Source: ARK-14 sp002899805
GTDB taxonomy: Archaea; Thermoproteota; Thermoprotei_A; Sulfolobales; Fervidicoccaceae
Direction: 5' to 3'
Assembly (NCBI GenBank): GCA_039793985.1
Contig: JBAMMC010000011.1
Location: 1-9,726 of the forward strand
Length of the DNA stretch: 9,726 nt
Below are positions 1 through 5,506 of this stretch, piece after piece (position 1 is the stretch's first letter; each line of letters begins with the position of its first letter). The position numbers and the translations under genes were made by a program. The notes below the pieces were generated by a model. It made no database searches. It saw nothing but the letters and a program-made list of their open reading frames with translations, and was not told the DNA's origin.

Positions 1-2
1 TC

Positions 3-368
3 TTTGTAAACGAATTGGTTTATGAGAAACGGCTCTTCCAGCCAGCGGCAAGCGGGGTGCTCTAGTACAACGGGAGCGGTATTTTCTACACATCCTTCCC
101 AGTTCAGTTTGCAATAAGCAACGTATTTACATATGAGGACGTCAACTGGAAGTTCATCGGCAACAACACCGGCCCGCAGGAGATAAAGCTTTACAACCCA
201 GTTAATGGCACGTGGTTCACTGTCAACATGCGCAGCACGCACGTGTGGACCCTCGTACCGCCCCTTGCAGTGTGGAAGCAGGAAGTGCCTCCCAACTACC
301 CATTCCCCCAGTACGTAAACATAACGAACGCGCCCCTGCCGTCGTGGTTGGGACAGCACGCGCTCTAG
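3..368 (+). pseudogene. 3' end of a secreted/surface-type protein gene, interrupted by an in-frame TAG
   Basis: One reading frame runs from the left edge to a TAG at 366-368, broken once by a TAG at 63-65. After that stop come 100 codons of protein-like sequence rich in aromatic residues, Asn, Thr and Pro. They contain four N-glycosylation sequons (NGS, NNT, NGT, NIT), as expected of an archaeal extracellular or S-layer-type protein. The reading before the TAG (ending PAASGVL) joins smoothly to that after it (YNGSGIFYTS), so the stop looks like a point mutation in a once continuous gene; a CAG-to-TAG change would explain it. No start codon lies close behind the stop. The stretch is visibly GC-richer, with more C/G-ending codons, than every other gene here, which suggests separate origin. 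I do not recognise the family. A sequencing error or stop read-through cannot be excluded. Confidence 0.5.
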
Positions 369-647
369 CCCAGCTAACAGCGCATGTTTGACCGGTTGAA
401 AATTGGCGCAGACACCTGACTCTTTGGCTAAAAAATGCTCAGAGACGCAAGTTGGGAGGCTCTCCATGACCTCACACAAAAAACTGGGTAGGATTTTAAC
501 CGAAAACTTTATTGCCCGCCCCCCGGCGCTCCACTCAAGGATGTCGTTTCCTTTCAGAAAGGAAAATGGTATTCCAAGTAGCATTCTCGCATCTTAATTG
601 GAATTTAAAAGATCTTCATAAAGAACATCAAATTATCACCAGAAAAG
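369..647. other. Intergenic DNA spanning a composition boundary
   Basis: No convincing gene is seen. Bases 369-540 keep the GC-rich character of the left edge; from about 590 the sequence has the AT-rich character of the rest. A TATA-like ACTTTATT at about 505-512 lies some 30 bases before an ATG at 541, which opens only an 18-codon frame (MSFPFRKENGIPSSILAS). This looks like the start of a gene cut off after a few codons. Confidence 0.35.
547..565. repeat. 19-bp perfect inverted repeat (9-bp arms, one-base centre)
   Basis: TTTCCTTTC, a central A, then GAAAGGAAA, with all nine positions paired. It sits where composition changes from GC-rich to AT-rich, just inside the truncated 18-codon frame starting at 541. 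It could be a regulator site, a hairpin or a trace of recombination; nothing here decides between them. Confidence 0.55.
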
Positions 648-657
648 TCAAAAAAAT
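641..657 (-). terminator. T-rich terminator at the end of the SDR gene
   Basis: On the minus strand a run of seven T overlaps the last Phe codons and the TGA of the SDR gene and is followed at once by CTTTTC. Oligo-T tracts without a hairpin are the usual archaeal termination signal. Position fits; there is no other proof. Confidence 0.35.
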
Positions 658-1367
658 GATGGGAGAGCAGGTCCAAAAATCAACTTCGCCAGTCTCAGAT
701 ACCAAGGTATGAAAAGGTTCTTCTTTCTCTTTTTGATACTATCGTAAATAGCGTTTGCGACTTCCTCAGGACTCAACCCCTTCAATGTTTGTATTCCACC
801 TGCTCGTTCGTGGAACTCTGTCTCCACGACTCCAGGATAAACGTTCAAAACATCGATCCCCTTTGTTTTTAACTCTCTCTTAAGTGCTTCGGAAGCATAA
901 TGGAAAGCCATCTTCGTCGCTCCATATAGAGGTAGCTTGGTCATGAGCACAAAAACTCCTCCACTCAGAACGTTGACTACCATTGAACCTTTCTCCATGT
1001 ATGGAGAGAGCTCTTTTATCAAAAGAATCGGAACCACGAAATTCACATTCGTCATATTAATTACTTCTTCAGTATTCATCTCGAGTACGCCCTTGTAGAG
1101 TCCATAGCCGGCATTGTTAACTAAAATTCCCAACGGAGAGAATTTTTCAGCAACATAATCTCGAACTTTTTCAGCAGAAGAGGGGTTGGAGAGATCAAGA
1201 TCCAGGTATTCGAAGCTTTCACTGCATTGCCTCTTCAATTCTTTGAGGCGCTCTTCTCTCCTGGCAATTCCTAAAACCTTGCTTTTTCCATCTTGACAAA
1301 ACTTCAGGCTGAGCGCCTTGCCTATACCGGATGAGGCGCCGGTGATAACCACGTTTGCCTTTTCCAT
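648..1367 (-). CDS. Short-chain dehydrogenase/reductase (classical SDR)
   Basis: This is a cytosolic NAD(P)-dependent oxidoreductase with a Rossmann fold, probably acting on an alcohol, carbonyl or sugar-derived substrate that I cannot specify. Counting from the ATG at 1367 (239 aa), it has the cofactor motif TGASSGIG at residues 9-16, the structural NNAG at 84-87, catalytic Ser135 (VLSGG), Tyr148 and Lys152 (YGATK), and the PG motif after strand 6 (YPGVVETEF). An Arg pair (ARREER) after the second strand hints at NADP preference. Length is normal for classical SDRs. The frame can extend to a GTG at 1406 (252 aa). That start falls near the expected leaderless position for the TATA box at 1428-1438. 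I prefer 1367 because GAGGG lies nine bases before it and SDRs normally begin a few residues before the glycine motif. It lies downstream of the ROK kinase on the same strand but has its own promoter, so a shared carbohydrate pathway is only a guess. Confidence 0.9.
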   Translation of the reverse strand: MEKANVVITGASSGIGKALSLKFCQDGKSKVLGIARREERLKELKRQCSESFEYLDLDLSNPSSAEKVRDYVAEKFSPLGILVNNAGYGLYKGVLEMNTEEVINMTNVNFVVPILLIKELSPYMEKGSMVVNVLSGGVFVLMTKLPLYGATKMAFHYASEALKRELKTKGIDVLNVYPGVVETEFHERAGGIQTLKGLSPEEVANAIYDSIKKRKKNLFIPWYLRLAKLIFGPALPSFF

Positions 1368-1427
1368 TGAGAATATCCCTCTGCGAAACCTTTTCTTAAA
1401 CTTCACAAAAACTCTTTCTATTCTTAT

Positions 1428-1438
1428 CTTTTAAAAGC
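1428..1438 (-). promoter_or_regulatory. TATA box of the SDR gene
   Basis: The minus strand reads GCTTTTAAAAG, centred at about 1433, in the gap between the ROK stop (1455-1457) and the SDR. Initiation about 27 bases downstream would fall near 1406, giving either a leaderless GTG start or a leader of about 40 bases to the ATG at 1367. Confidence 0.5.
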
Positions 1439-1454
1439 ATCTTGGAGTAGGGTA

Positions 1455-2417
1455 TCATATCATAGTTTCTAAAAGTTTTTTGGGAGGCTTTCTAGCAATC
1501 CAGGCTGCTCCAGCGAGGACCGAGTCTTCCCCATAATATGCCAATTTGAAGTCTGGAAGTCTGTTTATTGTATATCTGGGAACCATCTCCAAGAATTGTC
1601 TCACAAAGTCTTGATTCTTCAGAGCAATTGAGCCACCCAAGACCAATAGCTCCGGGTCATAAGCATTGATGACGGAAGCAATTCCTGCTGCATTTATCAT
1701 CGAGAGCTCATCGATTATTATTGAAGCTAGTTGGTCTCCCTTTCTCCATAAAGCAAAGAGATTTTCAGGAGACACGCTTTCTGAACTACTCAGCTGGGTT
1801 TTCCCAGAATAATCACGTTTCAATTTTTCGACGAGCTTCCATAAATTTTTACCCGATGATAATCCTTCCCAGTGTCCAAAGCCCCCGCATCCGCACTGTA
1901 TATCAGAACCATATGATAAGACTAGATGTCCGATTTCATGAGCATTTCCATCTTTACCCAATAGTAGCTCTCCATCGACGACCACTCCTGCACCGATTCC
2001 CGTGCTCAATGTAACGTAGACTATGTTCTTTTTTCCCTTCCCATATCCTCCCATCAGCTCACCATAAGCAGCTGCTACACAATCGTTCAAGACGAATGTT
2101 GGAATTCCGAAGAAAAGCTCCAGAGGCCCCTTTATTTCAAATGTTTTCTCTGTTACATTGGGAGAGGAGACAACCATTCCTTTCTCTAAGTCTAAGGGAC
2201 CAATAGTACCTACTCCTATAGCTATAGGTTTGATTTCCTCTAGTACCTCTAAGATTTCCCTCGTTCTTGCGATGATCCTCTCGACAATTCCTCGACTTTC
2301 CTCGGGATCATTCGTAGCAAATTCAGCTCTTTTGAGTAGCTCCATCCTATTGTAATCATAAATTCCTATCCTCGTTCTAGTGGCCCCGATATCTACAGAT
2401 ATGATCGCTTTTTTCAC
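1455..2417 (-). CDS. ROK-family sugar kinase (probable glucokinase/hexokinase type)
   Basis: This is a cytosolic kinase that phosphorylates a hexose or related sugar with ATP. From a GTG at 2417 it is 320 aa, a normal ROK length. It shows the N-terminal phosphate loop DIGATRTRIG (9-18), the catalytic Asn-Asp pair (111-112, LNDCVAA), the second phosphate-binding STGIGAG (138-144), and the ROK signature with HEIGH (160-164) and CGCGGFGHWE (175-184). The zinc site has Cys175, Cys177 and His164, but the usual third Cys is His182. The frame extends back to a TTG at 2459, but the TATA box at 2461-2470 predicts a transcript start near 2440, inside that extension. AAGGTG at 2430-2425 lies seven bases before the GTG at 2417 (four before a second GTG at 2420). 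The extra residues also look non-native. Sugar specificity cannot be read from sequence; a transcription-factor role is unlikely because there is no N-terminal helix-turn-helix. Confidence 0.9.
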   Translation of the reverse strand: MKKAIISVDIGATRTRIGIYDYNRMELLKRAEFATNDPEESRGIVERIIARTREILEVLEEIKPIAIGVGTIGPLDLEKGMVVSSPNVTEKTFEIKGPLELFFGIPTFVLNDCVAAAYGELMGGYGKGKKNIVYVTLSTGIGAGVVVDGELLLGKDGNAHEIGHLVLSYGSDIQCGCGGFGHWEGLSSGKNLWKLVEKLKRDYSGKTQLSSSESVSPENLFALWRKGDQLASIIIDELSMINAAGIASVINAYDPELLVLGGSIALKNQDFVRQFLEMVPRYTINRLPDFKLAYYGEDSVLAGAAWIARKPPKKLLETMI

Positions 2418-2424
2418 CACTGGG

Positions 2425-2470
2425 CACCTTCTACCTGGAGCTCTGCTTGTGATATTCAAGGTATTATATA
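2425..2470 (-). promoter_or_regulatory. TATA box and ribosome-binding site of the ROK kinase gene
   Basis: The minus strand reads TATATAATAC at 2470-2461, a strong archaeal TATA element; initiation about 26 bases on would be near 2440. The short leader then carries GGTAGAAGGTG ending at 2425, matching the archaeal 16S anti-SD core (UCACC). Together these decide the start at 2417 over the upstream TTG. Confidence 0.55.
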
Positions 2471-2633
2471 CGCATGGATTAAGATATTTTGTTCTACATA
2501 GCTATTTTTGACTTGTCTATTTCCTTCAAAATGATTATCAAACTTTTGAGTTAATGAATGAGGTCTTCTGTAATGAAGAGCTCAAAGTTTTGACTTCCAC
2601 CGTGAAGGTGACTTTCGGTGTTAAAGTTTTTAT
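2471..2633. other. Intergenic DNA between the ROK gene and decayed plus-strand genes
   Basis: AT-rich sequence upstream of the ROK promoter with no convincing gene. A short inverted motif, CACCGTGAAGGTG (about 2599-2611), followed by CGGTG, could form a small hairpin. Nothing else stands out. Confidence 0.3.
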
Positions 2634-2774
2634 TTGACCCTAGACCGAAAAACAGAAGAGAGAGCCCTCATTGTAGATATACTTAAAACTTTAAACGAAG
2701 CTGCTGTCGAGCAGGGGACAAGAGCTAGGGTAAAAACAACAGAGATCTCGAAAGTATATGGTGGGAAGCAGTGA
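2634..2774 (+). CDS. 46-aa winged-helix-like ORF, probably truncated
   Basis: A TTG-started frame of 46 codons reads like the first half of an archaeal winged-helix regulator. A charged N-terminus is followed by a helix (LIVDILKTLNEAA), a loop, then RARVKTTEISKVYGG. The order 'IL..L ... kT.I' is typical of the archaeal HTH_45-type DNA-binding domain, normally 80-100 aa. The recognition helix and wing are absent: a TGA follows GGKQ. The stop overlaps the GTG at 2771 of the next frame (GTGA), which either couples two mini-genes or, more likely, marks a deletion junction joining remnants of two unrelated genes. No clear TATA box sits at the right distance. Could be spurious. Confidence 0.35.
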   Translation: MTLDRKTEERALIVDILKTLNEAAVEQGTRARVKTTEISKVYGGKQ

Positions 2775-3031
2775 AGCTCGCTAGAGAAGAGCCGTTGCTC
2801 TCTCTCGAGTACAGGGTCAGTAAGGAAAGATATAGAAACGTCCTCAAATTCCTAGCTCAGGGAATCGGAGATTGGAGAAGGCTTAAAATAAAGCTCGAAG
2901 ATATTGAGGGAAGATCTCTGAGCAATAGGGTTCTACATGATATACTTCATATCTTTGGAAGACATCCTCTCATAGATGAAGATAACAAGTTCTTGGATCC
3001 TATCATTGAAGAAGCTGCTAAAACTCTCTAG
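2729..3031 (+). pseudogene. C-terminal remnant of an Arch_ATPase (MNS-clade STAND-like) gene
   Basis: The frame is open from a TAG at 2726-2728 to the TAG at 3029-3031; a GTG at 2771 would give 86 aa, but family-like sequence starts earlier (ESIWWEAVKLAREE, from about 2750). It matches the C-terminal helical and winged-helix part of Arch_ATPase proteins: EAVKLAREEP, then RYRNVLKFLAQGIGDW, a helix pair (LKIKLEDIEGRSLSN...LHDIL), HPLIDEDNKFLDPI and a closing helix. The intact ATPase at 4205-5158 ends in the same order (RYVKLLKLL...W, LSEMLDNLEKAMI, YVIPDPI). Walker A, Walker B and the sensor region are missing, so about two thirds of the gene is gone. It is joined directly to the truncated winged-helix frame. 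I infer a dead paralogue; expression of the stump through the overlapping GTGA start is possible. Confidence 0.55.
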
Positions 3032-3737
3032 CCTTTTCTTCCCATCCTCATTGTCTATGAACTCGAAATCATAGCTAAATCTCATCACCTCTCAATAAAT
3101 GTCCGATGACCGGTTTATCCATTGACACATACCCATATCAGCGTCTGCACTCACGATGGGAATGACTTTCATACCATGCGTTCTCCTTCATGAAAGATAG
3201 AAGCATAGGGAAATGAGATGGTTTGGTTATCAGCAATGAAGATGACTGTTTTTTCAATTGAGAAATCGATGCATAGAACAGTGGATGGACCACTGCACTT
3301 TAAAATACATTTCTGACACTCAATTATTCTCAATTGTGTTATTTTTCGAGTGCAGAAAAGATTTTTATATTAAAGCTAGTATTCTGATTATGCCTCTTTC
3401 TCATGAAAAAGCAGAGAAACATATAGCTCCTACCCCCGAAAACAAAGGGATGAAGTTCTCCAGATATTATTGAAAAAGTTTTATGCTAAAAATTTATATA
3501 TAAAATAGGATATCACATGATGTTTCCTTTTTTTGGAAAGGATAGCATAAGACATATACTAAATGGCTACTGAAAGAGAAGAAGACGACCGATAGAATTG
3601 CGCATAATTTCATATATTACTAACGCAACCCTTTCATTCTTTCCCCATTGACGTAGATTTTCTTTGGTTAAATTCGTGTATTTTCTCTTTCATTTTTATG
3701 CCATCGACATGGCTCGGAGAGCTAGATAAAACGATAG
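3032..3737. other. Decayed intergenic region with promoter-like sites and orphan mini-ORFs
   Basis: No intact gene. TATA-like TTTTATATTA (about 3363-3372) lies some 20 bases before an ATG at 3390 that opens 27 codons (MPLSHEKAEKHIAPTPENKG...). A second, TTTATATATAAAA (3493-3505), precedes ATGATG at 3517 opening 18 codons (MMFPFFGKDSIRHILNGY), in which TTTCC and GGAAA flank a T-run. Next, about 3544-3618, a third frame reads KTYTKWLLKEKKTTDRIAHNF, which recalls the basic helix of TnpB transposon proteins but ends at a stop. CTCAATT-ATT-CTCAATT at about 3318-3334 is a short direct repeat. These look like beginnings and fragments of genes left after deletions. Confidence 0.4.
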
Positions 3738-3935
3738 AATTCAGGTGACTCCCGAAGATCTTTTTTCATCCTCCCGCCGCCCTTTCCTTTAAATCCTCAG
3801 CTTAGCCAATATGTTGAGTCGGAGGTGCTTGAGATCAGAGACCCTGAGCGGCTCGGACACGGATCTCCCCAAGACAAGCCGAGGTCGGGGAGAAACAGGT
3901 TAAATCAACCACTGGTGTTTTTAATCTCCAGTTAA
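3738..3935 (+). pseudogene. Possible C-terminal tail of an IS200/IS605-type TnpB gene (GC-rich island)
   Basis: The frame is open from a TAG at 3735-3737 to a TAA at 3933-3935. It encodes a Pro-rich stretch followed by DPERLGHGSPQDK, then PRSGRNRLNQP. The low-complexity, Arg/Pro/Gly-rich form resembles the disordered tails that follow the zinc finger of archaeal TnpB (OrfB) proteins, whose DNA also encodes the structured guide (omega) RNA. Bases 3813-3900 are clearly GC-richer than the surroundings and contain a perfect 7-bp stem, TCTCCCC (3864-3870) with GGGGAGA (3887-3893), plus GAGC/GCTC and GGTT/AACC hairpins. No zinc-finger Cys pairs or RuvC residues survive upstream. The TnpB assignment is from memory of the tail style and is weak; a structured RNA gene of another kind is the alternative. 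Confidence 0.3.
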
Positions 3936-4160
3936 ACACACCAATTCTCCGGATTGGATCGACACTCATGGAACTCGGATGTTCTCATGGATACCCCCCA
4001 TTGAGATTCATGATCAGAAAGGAAGAGCTATTCTGAAACCGATGAACACTCATGAACCTGCTCTATCAGATTTTCATTCGTCGGAAATGACCGATCTGGG
4101 TCCAAAAAGAATTTCAACGCTAGTACCGGCCCTTCTTTAAAATCTGAGTATTGAAGATAA
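3936..4160. other. Intergenic DNA upstream of the ATPase promoter
   Basis: No gene seen. CCAAT...ATTGG at 3941-3957 can form a 5-bp stem around CTCCGG. CTGA-AACC-GATGA at about 4034-4045 resembles the D'/C' pair of a box C/D guide RNA, but the flanking C and D boxes each carry a mismatch, so I do not call one. Confidence 0.3.
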
Positions 4161-4170
4161 AGTATAAAAG
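4161..4170 (+). promoter_or_regulatory. TATA box of the Arch_ATPase gene
   Basis: AGTATAAAAG, preceded by purine-rich GAAGATAA where the TFB recognition element should be. Centre near 4165-4166 predicts a transcript start near 4192, inside the palindrome and about 13 bases before the ATG at 4205. Confidence 0.6.
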
Positions 4171-4200
4171 GTTACCTAGGTAACTAGTTACCTAGGTAAC
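4171..4200. promoter_or_regulatory. 30-bp double palindrome, probable repressor operator
   Basis: Two identical 14-bp perfect palindromes, GTTACCTAGGTAAC (4171-4184 and 4187-4200), are separated by TA, so the whole 30 bp is also a perfect palindrome. The period is 16 bp. It begins directly after the TATA box, covers the predicted transcript start and ends four bases before the ATG. A dimeric regulator bound here would block TBP/TFB or polymerase, so repression is the likely effect. No similar site occurs elsewhere in the window. In RNA it could form a hairpin occluding the start codon, but the predicted start lies inside it, so most transcripts would carry only part of it. The regulator is not identified. 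Confidence 0.7.
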
Positions 4201-4204
4201 TAAA

Positions 4205-5158
4205 ATGCTATTCGATCTCAGGCCCAAAGAGAGAAGAGAAGAGCTCTTTGGTCGAGAGAAAGAACTAGAAGAACTCAGAAGGCTCATTCGAAGCGAGTGG
4301 GTTGCGATCCTTGGGAGAAGAATGATGGGAAAAACCTCACTCCTCAAAGTTTTTCTCAACGAAGTCGATGGTATATATGTGAACCTTTCTGGAATAAAAA
4401 GCATGAGAGGCTTCACTGAAGAGCTGATGAAGCGAGCCAGGAAGCTCGGTATAGAAGTCAGTGTAGGGCCTATCACCGTCAATTGGACAAAGCTGGCTGA
4501 GGACGTTTTCTCCAAATTTGAGGGCAAAATCGTTGGGTTGGATGAAGTCCAAGAGCTTCCCAGTAACTACATGTTGAAATTGCTGAAGAAAATATGGGAC
4601 ACCTATAATATAAAACTCATTTTTACCGGATCTTTGATAGGAATCATCACAGGGTTGCTCGAGCCATCTCCTCAGAGCCCCTTATATGGAAGAGAGCCAG
4701 CAAAAATAGAGCTCGAGCCATTTCCGAGGGAAAAGAGTTTTGAATTTCTAGAAGAAGGTTTTAAGGAATTCAACATCAATCCACCTCGTTCTGAAATAGA
4801 AGAGGTCGTCGAATCTTTTGGAGGGTATCCTGGATGGCTCGCATATTATGGTAACATGAGATGCGTTAGGAACTTTGGGCATAGGGATGCGTTAGAGCAT
4901 GTTTACCTTGAGGGGAAACAGATCCTCCTTCAAGAGCTCCAAAAATTCCTCGAAACAAAGAAATATCCAGATAGGTATGTTAAGCTCTTGAAGCTTCTCC
5001 CAGCTAGATGGAGCGAACTCGAAGGCTCTCTAAATGTAAACAATAAAATCTTAAGCGAGATGCTGGATAACTTGGAGAAAGCCATGATCATAGAGAGAAA
5101 GGGAAACACATACGTAATACCAGACCCTATAATGAAGAGGCTAGTATTCGATCTTTGA
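4205..5158 (+). CDS. Archaeal ATPase (Arch_ATPase family, MNS clade of STAND-like P-loop NTPases)
   Basis: 317 aa, complete for the family. The N-terminus MLFDLRPKERREELFGRE is the typical family entry box. Walker A is GRRMMGKT (residues 37-44), Walker B is IVGLDE (109-114, Asp113-Glu114), and the sensor-1 strand ends LIFTGS (138-143). The family-specific SPLYGREP (158-165) and GGYPGWL (206-212) follow. The C-terminus (about 245-317) is a helical winged-helix region ending YVIPDPIMKRLV. No membrane segment is seen. Members are widespread multi-copy genes of hyperthermophilic archaea, often near mobile DNA; their role is poorly known and ATP-driven conformational switching is inferred from the fold. 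The ATG at 4205 follows a TATA box with about the spacing of a nearly leaderless transcript. It stands alone on its strand beside decayed DNA that includes a stump of a paralogue (2729-3031). Its promoter is overlaid by the 30-bp palindrome, suggesting it is normally kept off. Confidence 0.9.
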   Translation: MLFDLRPKERREELFGREKELEELRRLIRSEWVAILGRRMMGKTSLLKVFLNEVDGIYVNLSGIKSMRGFTEELMKRARKLGIEVSVGPITVNWTKLAEDVFSKFEGKIVGLDEVQELPSNYMLKLLKKIWDTYNIKLIFTGSLIGIITGLLEPSPQSPLYGREPAKIELEPFPREKSFEFLEEGFKEFNINPPRSEIEEVVESFGGYPGWLAYYGNMRCVRNFGHRDALEHVYLEGKQILLQELQKFLETKKYPDRYVKLLKLLPARWSELEGSLNVNNKILSEMLDNLEKAMIIERKGNTYVIPDPIMKRLVFDL

Positions 5159-5212
5159 ATTCTCATCCAGTTTCGATTTCTAAAAAATCTTGATAAACAT
5201 ATTTACACAGAC

Positions 5213-5219
5213 TTTTTTT
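5213..5219 (+). terminator. T7 tract after the ATPase gene
   Basis: Seven T in a row about 55 bases after the ATPase stop, without a clear hairpin. This fits an archaeal oligo-T terminator for the plus-strand gene. Confidence 0.4.
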
Positions 5220-5506
5220 ATGGCTAGAAAACTTCAAAGATTGGGAAGAAGCGTTCTGTCTGATTACTTTCAACGTTTCGGTAGATCGATTCGTTCAACA
5301 GATCCGCTGATAGCTTTTTATTCATCGAATTTTCTGTGAATAATTGAGGTTCGCAATGATTTTGAACTTTTTTACAATAATAAAAACAACTGGAACTACA
5401 GCAGGTTTTCAACACGAACTCTCGCCCTTGGAAGAGGATTGAAATGATATGAAGGGGTGCATATCTACCTGCATTCCTCGCTCGATGACATTTTCCGGAG
5501 AGAGAT
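5220..5506. other. Convergent intergenic region with no convincing gene
   Basis: It separates the plus-strand ATPase from the minus-strand V4R pseudogene. A 39-codon plus frame starts at the ATG 5220 (MARKLQRLGRSVLSDYFQRF...) with a weak TATA-like ATAAACATATTTA about 20 bases upstream. A 63-codon minus frame (5224-5415) overlaps it. Neither resembles a known family. On the minus strand GTTTTTATT at about 5375-5384 could help terminate transcription from the right. Confidence 0.3.

Noticed and set aside
3110..3310. Minus-strand fragments such as MKVIPIVSADADMGM and KKTVIFIADNQTISF
   Set aside because: Protein-like for only 15-40 codons, in different frames and without motifs; possibly transposase debris but not supportable.
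4005..4080. Box C/D guide RNA candidate (CTGA-AACC-GATGA)
   Set aside because: The outer C-like ATGATCA and D-like CAGA boxes both carry mismatches and no target could be tested.
4171..4200. Tandem repeat read as a CRISPR or plasmid iteron array
   Set aside because: Only two 16-bp units with no spacers or further copies, and placed exactly in a promoter; an operator explains it better.
4192..4552. Two minus-strand frames inside the ATPase gene
   Set aside because: They lie opposite the Walker A and Walker B coding region and show no conserved protein pattern.
5224..5415. 63-aa minus-strand frame with several Cys (MLKTCCSSSCFYYCKK...)
   Set aside because: No family resemblance, overlaps a competing plus-strand frame and has no ribosome-binding site; likely chance in intergenic DNA.
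5425..5455. GAGGATTGAAATG resembling the 3' end of an archaeal CRISPR repeat
   Set aside because: Single occurrence, no second copy within the window and no cas gene.
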